A DNA stretch of 64,000 nt from Adiantum capillus-veneris (Eukaryota; Streptophyta; Polypodiopsida; Polypodiales; Pteridaceae): NCBI GenBank assembly GCA_014529385.2, contig CM043958.1:90975025-91039024 (forward strand). Reading direction: 5' to 3'. Below are positions 58,193 to 64,000 of this stretch, piece by piece (within the stretch, counting starts at the first letter, position 1; every line of letters starts with the position of its first letter). The position numbers and the translations under genes were made by a program. The notes under the pieces were generated by a model, which did not search any database, was not told the origin of the DNA, and saw only the letters and a list, made by a program, of their open reading frames with translations.

Positions 58193-59820
58193 ATGAAAAT
58201 TAGATCTTCTTCCTTTGTTAAATATTTTCCATCTTAATTTGTCCATTTAAGTCTAGGGAAAATAAAAGAGAACAAGTGAAGTAGACTAAAGTGCTTATAG
58301 AGTAGCTCTCGGTCAAAAGCTTGGGACCAAAGGAGAGAAGTCTATAAAAAAACACAGTAATTGCTATTTAGTTATCTTGGTTAAAGGTACATGTCAAGAA
58401 AGGATGAATGTATACAGAGCAGCCTTCAAGTTCATCAAAGTTACAGGACAAAGGAGATTATAGAACAATTATAGGAGTTTAAAAATAGAAATCAGTTATG
58501 TTAAAATTTACATAATTAAAATTATTTACTAGACTCTAAGTATATAGTCTAGAAAGCCTTCAGGAAAAGTTAAAATTCACTAGAGCTAAACTAAATTTAG
58601 CATTTGGGACCAAGTTTATGGTACCTCCAAAGCATTGTGCTAAGGTTTTGCACATGAGGAGAATCTTGAAAATCCCAAGGGTGAGTTTAACCTTTATCAA
58701 AGTTTGACCTAATTTAGGAGGTCCTAAATTAGTAGGTAGGCTCTAGCTTGGGTCAACTTTGTAAAGCCTCCAAAGAATAGTGAAAAGGTCTTGCATAATA
58801 CTCGGGAAAATTAAAAGCCTAAGGTTAAATTGGTCCCACCATTTTTGGTAAGTTGACGCTAGTCCCCCTTTACCAAGTTTGGCTAGGCCACATATCCAAA
58901 GTATCTTGCACTTACTTTATGGGAATAGCTAACAAGTGTGTGGGTGTATGTGTAAATTTCTCCTTGCCAAATCCAAGTCAAAAGAGGAGTGGGGGGGATG
59001 GTGAGTTGTTGAATATTAGAAAGGAAGGGATGAAACATCTATAAGCTGACACATTAAGTTGTATTTTATGTATTCACTTGTGATTGGTCCATGTAATTAG
59101 CATTCTTTTTTGAGATTTTTGGCAAGTATAAGAAAGGAAAAAAGGGGGGGTTTGTGGAGATTTTTGGTCACTCTCTCTCATTTTTTGTTCATTCTCCAAA
59201 GAGTGTGAGAGAGGGAGTGTTCTCACACTCCCTCTTAGACGGGAGCTCAAGAGTGGGTTTCCTTGCTCAAGGACTTGGCTATGGATGAAAATCCAAGCAA
59301 GTGAAAAATATTCTTCTTCTTCTTCTTAATCTTCTCATACTTGATTGCACTAAGCTATGCTAAGAGATTGGTCATGGAGTAAGCATATACAAGTTACTAC
59401 TTCTTTTGCTTGAAAAATACTTCTGGCACCCTTATCTGCCTCTTACCTCACATTTTTTTCTCCTTGCTAGGGTGTTTTGGGCATGGGAAGGAGGGTTAAA
59501 CCATGTAATCATGAATTTGATCATCTTCGTGGTTCAAGAAAAGCTCCATAAGAGAAAGACATTGTGTTGTGATCAAAGCTCTCTTTGAGAGAGAATTATA
59601 AAACAAGGACCTTTTTGGAGGTGGAAGCAGCCACAAGTAAATTCAGTCCTCATTGATGTCAATATTAATTGTGGTATTCTCTTTGAATTATGTGCATGGC
59701 TTAATTTTCTAATGTGTAAATGTGCAATGAAATCAGCCCCGAACTACTTCTAGTCTCCTCTAAAGGATTCTCTTGAGGGAAAACTATCTCCTTTCATAAG
59801 TTTATTCCATTGAATCTACA
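58193..59820 (+). repeat. Gypsy-2 3' LTR
   Basis: Preceded by a purine-rich tract (TTTGAAGGGAAAGGTAA). Starts TGAAAATTAGATC and ends CATTGAATCTACA, comparable to the CATTGAATGTTACA end of the Gypsy-1 LTR. About 1628 bp. Shares the 'gtaaattcagtcct' and 'gatgtcaatattaa' motifs near the 3' side with Gypsy-1. Confidence 0.72.
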
Positions 59821-59827
59821 AGAAGTA

Positions 59828-61700
59828 CTAGATTCTCTGACACCTAAATAAGGCCTTCGAAAACTTGGAAGTAAACTTTGTATCCCTATTGCTTACTATT
59901 CTTTTGGGTATCCCATGAAGTCTAAAGATTTCTTTGACAAAGATGCGACTTATATATGAAGCTGTGTAAGTTATCTTTACTGGTATTAAGTGATATGCCT
60001 TGGTAAGCACGTCTACTACTATCATAATAGAGTCAAAGCCTCCTTAAACGGTGGGAAGGCATGTTACAAAATCCATGCTACTGAGTTCCCACTTCGTTTG
60101 AAGAATGCCTGATGGTTAAAGTTTTCCAGGCATCATTACACGCTCATCCTTAGTGCTTTGATGGAAAAGGAATTGTTTGATTGATGAGGTACATCTTCCT
60201 TTATTCTTGGCCAAAAATAGCTTCTTCTCATAGCAATTAGGGTTTTTACATACCCATAGTGCCTTGCTACTAGGGGATTGTGTCCTTCATATAAGATTAT
60301 CTCTTTCAAGGTTGAATTCCTAGGGATGTAAAGTCAATGCTTGTAGTAGAGAAGCCCATATTCAATGGAATAGTCCTTGATCATGGCTTTATCTTTTGTC
60401 ATTGGGTCTGCTTGTTCAAGGATCTATAGAAGTTGAAGATAAGTCTTATCATCCAGGGGACTTCCTTAACCTTATCAAAAATTGAATTGTTGACAATGGA
60501 CATGGCCCCAAGGAAATCCGTTCATCTAAGGGCACGAAAAAAAACATTGTCCTTACCTAGACTATACTTGATTTCAAAATCATATTCTTGTAAATGATCT
60601 ATCCACCTTCGGTGCCTCATGTTGAGAGTTGTTTGGGAGAAGATCCACCTTAGGCTTTGATGGTTTGTAATCAACTGAAACTTGCATCCCATAAGGTAAC
60701 ATCTCAAGAGCATGAATTGTAGCCAAAAGTTCCAAATCATGAGTTGGATAATTCAACTTGTGGATTCTCAATTTTCAAGAGGTAAAGCTGACAAGTTGAC
60801 CTTCGTGTGTGAGAAATTCTCCTATAGCAAGGCCGCTAGCATCACTTTACTTCAAACTCTTGTGTGAAATGGAGCAGTTTGAGTACAAGAACTCATGTAA
60901 GGTATTGTTTTGGTTGAAGGAAGAAATCTTCTTGCTCTTTCTACCGCATAAAATTGGATAATTACTTGGTAACTGAGTCAAAGGTGCAATGATGAGTACA
61001 TAATCCTCGACAAATACTCTAAACCATCATGTTAGAAGCCTCAAATCTCACTAACAATTCTGGGTTGTGAACATCCTACTATATCCTCAACCTTTGCAAG
61101 ATCTACTGAGACTATCTCAAGAGATATGAATCCAAGGTAGCTGACTTTGAGAGTAAAGAGAACATTGTCGATGTTGGTTAGGAGATGCTACACTTTGCAT
61201 ACATGAGCTTCATGCTCCTACTCATCTTTAGAATAGATCAATATGTCATCCAAAAATACCAACACAAAATCATCAAAACATTCTCAAAATATATCCTACA
61301 TAAGCCAATTATTAGTTGTTTGGAGCATTTGTAAGACCGAAGGGCATTACTATGCATTCATAATGTCCATAACTTGTGTTGAATACTGTCTTATGAATGT
61401 CTACCTCTTTAAATAGTGTCTTATAAATGTCTAACTCTTTGATTTATATTTGATGGTAGCTTGACCTAAGACCAATCTTTGTAAACATTTTGGCTCCATA
61501 CAATTTATTGAGTAGCTTGCCAATGTGGAGAATAGGGTACTTAATCTTTACGGATACCCAATAGGAAGTCGGTAGTCAATGCAGAGATGTAGAAATCCAT
61601 CCTTGTTTTTTTGTAATTATACAGATGCTCCCCATGGTGAAATGCTTGGTTGTATGAACCCTTGTATGATAAGTTAGTGAAGCTTTTCTTTTTGGTCTAT
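59828..61700 (-). pseudogene. Gypsy-3 pol remnant
   Basis: RT: GFIQPSISPWGASV and KDGFLHLCIDYR near 61640-61560, and the catalytic VFLDDILIYSKDE near 61215-61250. RNase H: FQLITNHQSLRWIFSQTTLN and DFEIKYSLGKDNV (60700-60540). Integrase: VVDVLTKAYHLIPVKITYT, then IVSNRDTKFTSKF (60020-59850). Frame changes and stops throughout. The sequence near 59850 diverges before the third catalytic integrase residue. Confidence 0.82.
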
Positions 61701-61813
61701 GGTTTTGGGGAAATACATTTTGTAGGGTCTCTTTGAAATAGGTTCACTACCTGGAAAGGTTACAATCTCATGATCTATATCCCTTTGGAGAGGTAGAGTT
61801 GAGAGATTTTTTG

Positions 61814-62272
61814 GAAATACATTCACAATTCCTTAAGCTACTCTAGAAATAGGCTAGCCTCTATATCTTCAATCTTATTCAATTTAACCACATAGATCTA
61901 CATAAACCTTTTAGAAGTCGACTAGCGTTGAAATACATTCACAATTACTTAAGTCACTCTTGAAGTAGGCTAGCCTCTATATCTTCAACCTTATTCAATT
62001 TAACCACATAGACCTACACCCGGGGCAGTCACTTATCAAAAGACCCCTATATCACGTGCGTTCAAGAGGTAATTAATAATACCCCAATATACATACTATA
62101 CTTACACTGTGAGCCTATTTAAAAAACCCCCACCCCCCTCTGTATGTATACATTTTTATACATTTTAGTCTTTTAATAATCCTCTCCGGTTAACTCATGT
62201 GATATCATACACATTCTAAAAAGTGACCGCCCCGGGGACCTACATAAACCTTTTAGAAGTCGACTAGCGTTG
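61814..62272. repeat. Tandem duplication of a 117-bp unit, second copy holding the MITE
   Basis: Unit 1 is 61814-61930. Unit 2 is 61931-62272 and matches unit 1 throughout once the 218-bp MITE and one 8-bp target copy are removed (116 bp). Both run from AAATACATTCACAATT to CGACTAGCGTTG. Confidence 0.9.
62019..62236. mobile_element. 218-bp MITE-like insertion (8-bp target duplication)
   Basis: Terminal inverted repeats CCCGGGGCAGTCACTT (left) and CCCGGGGCGGTCACTT (right, reverse-complemented) differ by one base over 16. The target duplication GACCTACA is at 62011-62018 and 62237-62244. The empty target survives in the tandem neighbour (61895-61902, GATCTACA). Non-coding. The 8-bp duplication suggests hAT mobilisation; the family is not identified. 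Confidence 0.88.
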
Positions 62273-62397
62273 ACTAAATTAACCTTAGTTTTTCCATTAG
62301 TCCCTTGTACTAATACTTCTTCACCTAAATCATTTCTAAAAGGAAGACTACCCTATGCACAATGAATGTGTAATAAGTATATACATAGCATCTGATG

Positions 62398-62990
62398 TCA
62401 GAGAAGGTATACTCTAAGGTTGCTTCGGTTGTTACTACATGTCATTGATACCTTAAGTTGAACGTCCCCCCTAGGCCTTCCTCTAAAGTTGTTGAAGTTG
62501 TTATACATTCTTGTAGGGGTATTTCCTTTCACTCCAAGAGGTTGGGCTTTGCGAAAGGAATCTTGAATTGGTGTTGGCCTCATAGCTTCCAAGTGCGTGC
62601 TCAATGATTTTTTAAGGCCTTGACAGAAGTGGGCAATCTATTGTTCCATTGTCATTTAGTGTGTATAGCATCATAAAAACACATACTTGGTGTAGTACTC
62701 CTCCAATGAAAGTCCTAATTGGCTCAGGGAAAAAAACTTGTTCGTCATCATAATGGCTTGATGTGTAGGATGGAGGTAGCGGCATTTTGAGATTCTAACC
62801 ATGAACAGAAGTGATTATTGGTGATCAAATGGATTCTTGCTTTGCCGCAAGAGAGGGATTATGAGAGCTACATAGAGGATTTTACCATGAAGTTGATGTA
62901 GAGTGCATATGCCATGAAAAGAGAAGAGAATATAGTTAGAGAGTAGAGAGATATGGTCCTTCTTCTTCTTATTCCCACAAACAAGAGAGA
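62398..62990 (-). pseudogene. Gypsy-3 gag remnant
   Basis: 62650-62560 reads HFCQGLKKSLSTHLEAMRPT, followed by IQDSFRKAQPLG, the pattern of a plant retrotransposon gag capsid end (conserved 'F..GL.....L' helix). Upstream, LEEYYTKYVFL fits the same domain. Frameshifted and with stops. Confidence 0.6.
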
Positions 62991-63049
62991 GATTCTTAGA
63001 TGGTGATGGAGAGCTTGCACCACCTCCGTATAATATGTACATAGTGTTT

Positions 63050-64000
63050 CACTATATTCTATGAAACCGTCAACAAAAAAAATTGCGCACTACTAGTCCT
63101 TTATATTGTTCACTAATAGATTGGAGTGTAATCTAAGCCAAAATTGGGTGTCCCCTCTTTCATTAGGAATAGTCCTTATTTTTTTTGGGATTTTTTCTAA
63201 GACCATGGCCTTGCTTTTGGAACTCAACTTCTGCCAAAACATTCAATTTTTGTATAGTAACATAGTCAATAAAATGGTATCTAAGTAATTAATGAGACCG
63301 TACATGAGCTAGGCCGCATTGTGGTGCCCCAATATAATTATGACACTTATCATACCACCCCAACGTATTTATGTTGTATATTTTTATAAAAATAATTCTT
63401 GTAAAATTTTTATTTAAGGCCATTTCTCCAACGTATGTCCATTTTTGATTCATACCGTGAATGAAAGTAATATTTTTGGGTAAGATGATAATAGAAAGCA
63501 CATTGCTTATTGAATATGCCAAAACATATGAAAAGCAAAAAAAAGTGTGAAAAGCCAAAACAAACCAAGTTTTTAAAAAATTCAACAACTTCTTCACCTA
63601 GCCTACCTAAACTAGGAGACGAACCTACTTTTCATTGAAAGCATGAAAAACACAAAAAGCACTCAAAAAGGAAATTTTTTTACAAAATTGAACCCTAGCT
63701 ATTTTGGAGCTCGTAGATTAAAGATCCGGCTTTGCTTTTGGAAGTCCCAGAAGTAAAAAATCTCTCCAAAGACAAACACCATGGTCTTTCCATTTGTGCC
63801 AGACTGGGACAGAGATGGTGTCTTTTGATTCCTAGTAGTGCAAGTATCCCAAATATGCCTTCCTTGACTCATTTGGACCAGTAAAAGCTCCTCTAATCAC
63901 CCAAAAATTAAATGTCAAAGACCAAATTCTAATAATTGACCCAACATGCATCAAAAAGTGTTAAAACAATTCATACAGAGTGTCAAAAGACTCACCAGGT
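63050..64000. other. No gene recognised
   Basis: AT-rich DNA with short frames only. May be the 5' leader or a decayed LTR of Gypsy-3, but no duplicate end was seen to confirm it. Confidence 0.45.

Larger units (their letters stand above)
55752..59820 (+). mobile_element. Gypsy-2: 5'-truncated relative of Gypsy-1 with its 3' LTR
   Basis: Starts inside pol (end of RT) and continues through RNase H, integrase and chromodomain-like region to a 3' LTR (58193-59820). Domain order and many residues match Gypsy-1. The left LTR, gag, protease and most of the RT are missing. It abuts Gypsy-3 within that element's integrase. Confidence 0.85.
59821..62990 (-). mobile_element. Gypsy-3: different Ty3/gypsy element, minus strand
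   Basis: Order on the minus strand: gag (about 62990-62398), RT (about 61700-61200), RNase H (60771-60522), integrase (60025-59828). The motifs differ from Gypsy-1/2, so it is another lineage. It is cut in the integrase at the Gypsy-2 LTR and contains a MITE-like insertion at 62019-62236. No LTR was identified with confidence; 62990-64000 may hold part of the 5' leader or LTR. Confidence 0.78.

Overview
The window looks like intergenic DNA from a large, transposon-rich land-plant genome. Three things support a plant: CACTA elements of the plant TNP2/DUF4218/DUF4216 type, fragments of two plant-specific gene families (an isoprenylated heavy-metal-domain protein and a small membrane protein), and very long (TC)n, (AC)n and (GA)n microsatellites. 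A fern or other non-seed plant is possible, but I cannot decide the lineage from sequence alone. Only one gene looks like an ordinary, intact host gene: a two-exon gene at 23116-23898 on the + strand. Nearly everything else is mobile elements at different stages of decay, many nested in one another.

Layout. 1-867: (AC)n and a degenerate TTAGATTTA repeat. 868-7072: a complete CACTA DNA transposon (CACTA-1) with CACTACAAGA ends and a gtc target duplication. It splits a minus-strand reading frame, carries two transposase genes on the minus strand (one internally deleted), and contains a captured fragment of a heavy-metal-associated isoprenylated protein gene. 7236-7549: a large palindrome. 7592-12630: two further CACTA fragments (CACTA-2 on +, CACTA-3 on -) arranged as an inverted pair. 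12630-15839: a decayed hAT transposon. About 15848-19260: a non-LTR retrotransposon (LINE-A) on the minus strand with a coiled-coil ORF1 and an endonuclease/reverse-transcriptase ORF2. 19.6-23 kb: AT-rich DNA, a minisatellite and a small RT fragment. 23.1-23.9 kb: the small host gene.

25951-39343: a Ty3/gypsy chromovirus-type LTR retrotransposon with an ATAAG target duplication and 2.3-kb LTRs. Its right LTR is interrupted by a 4.5-kb insertion of unknown class that carries an orphan 198-codon ORF. 39.3-44.6 kb: tandem repeats, tRNA-derived SINE candidates, a Helitron-like end, five (TC)n(AC)n compound microsatellites and two long C runs. 44.7-50.7 kb: three copies of a second LINE family (LINE-B), one with a tandem duplication of its RT and two meeting tail to tail. 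52.9-55.3 kb: a decayed minus-strand gene of a family I do not recognise. 55.75-59.82 kb: a 5'-truncated relative of the gypsy element with its 3' LTR, lying against a different minus-strand gypsy element (59.8-63 kb). That element contains a clean 218-bp MITE-like insertion with an 8-bp target duplication.

The elements do not form a pathway. Functionally the window is a record of insertion, deletion and gene capture. The CACTA copies keep complementary parts: CACTA-1 has the N-terminus and gene B but no TNP2 core, while CACTA-2 has the TNP2 core but no N-terminus. None is autonomous on its own.
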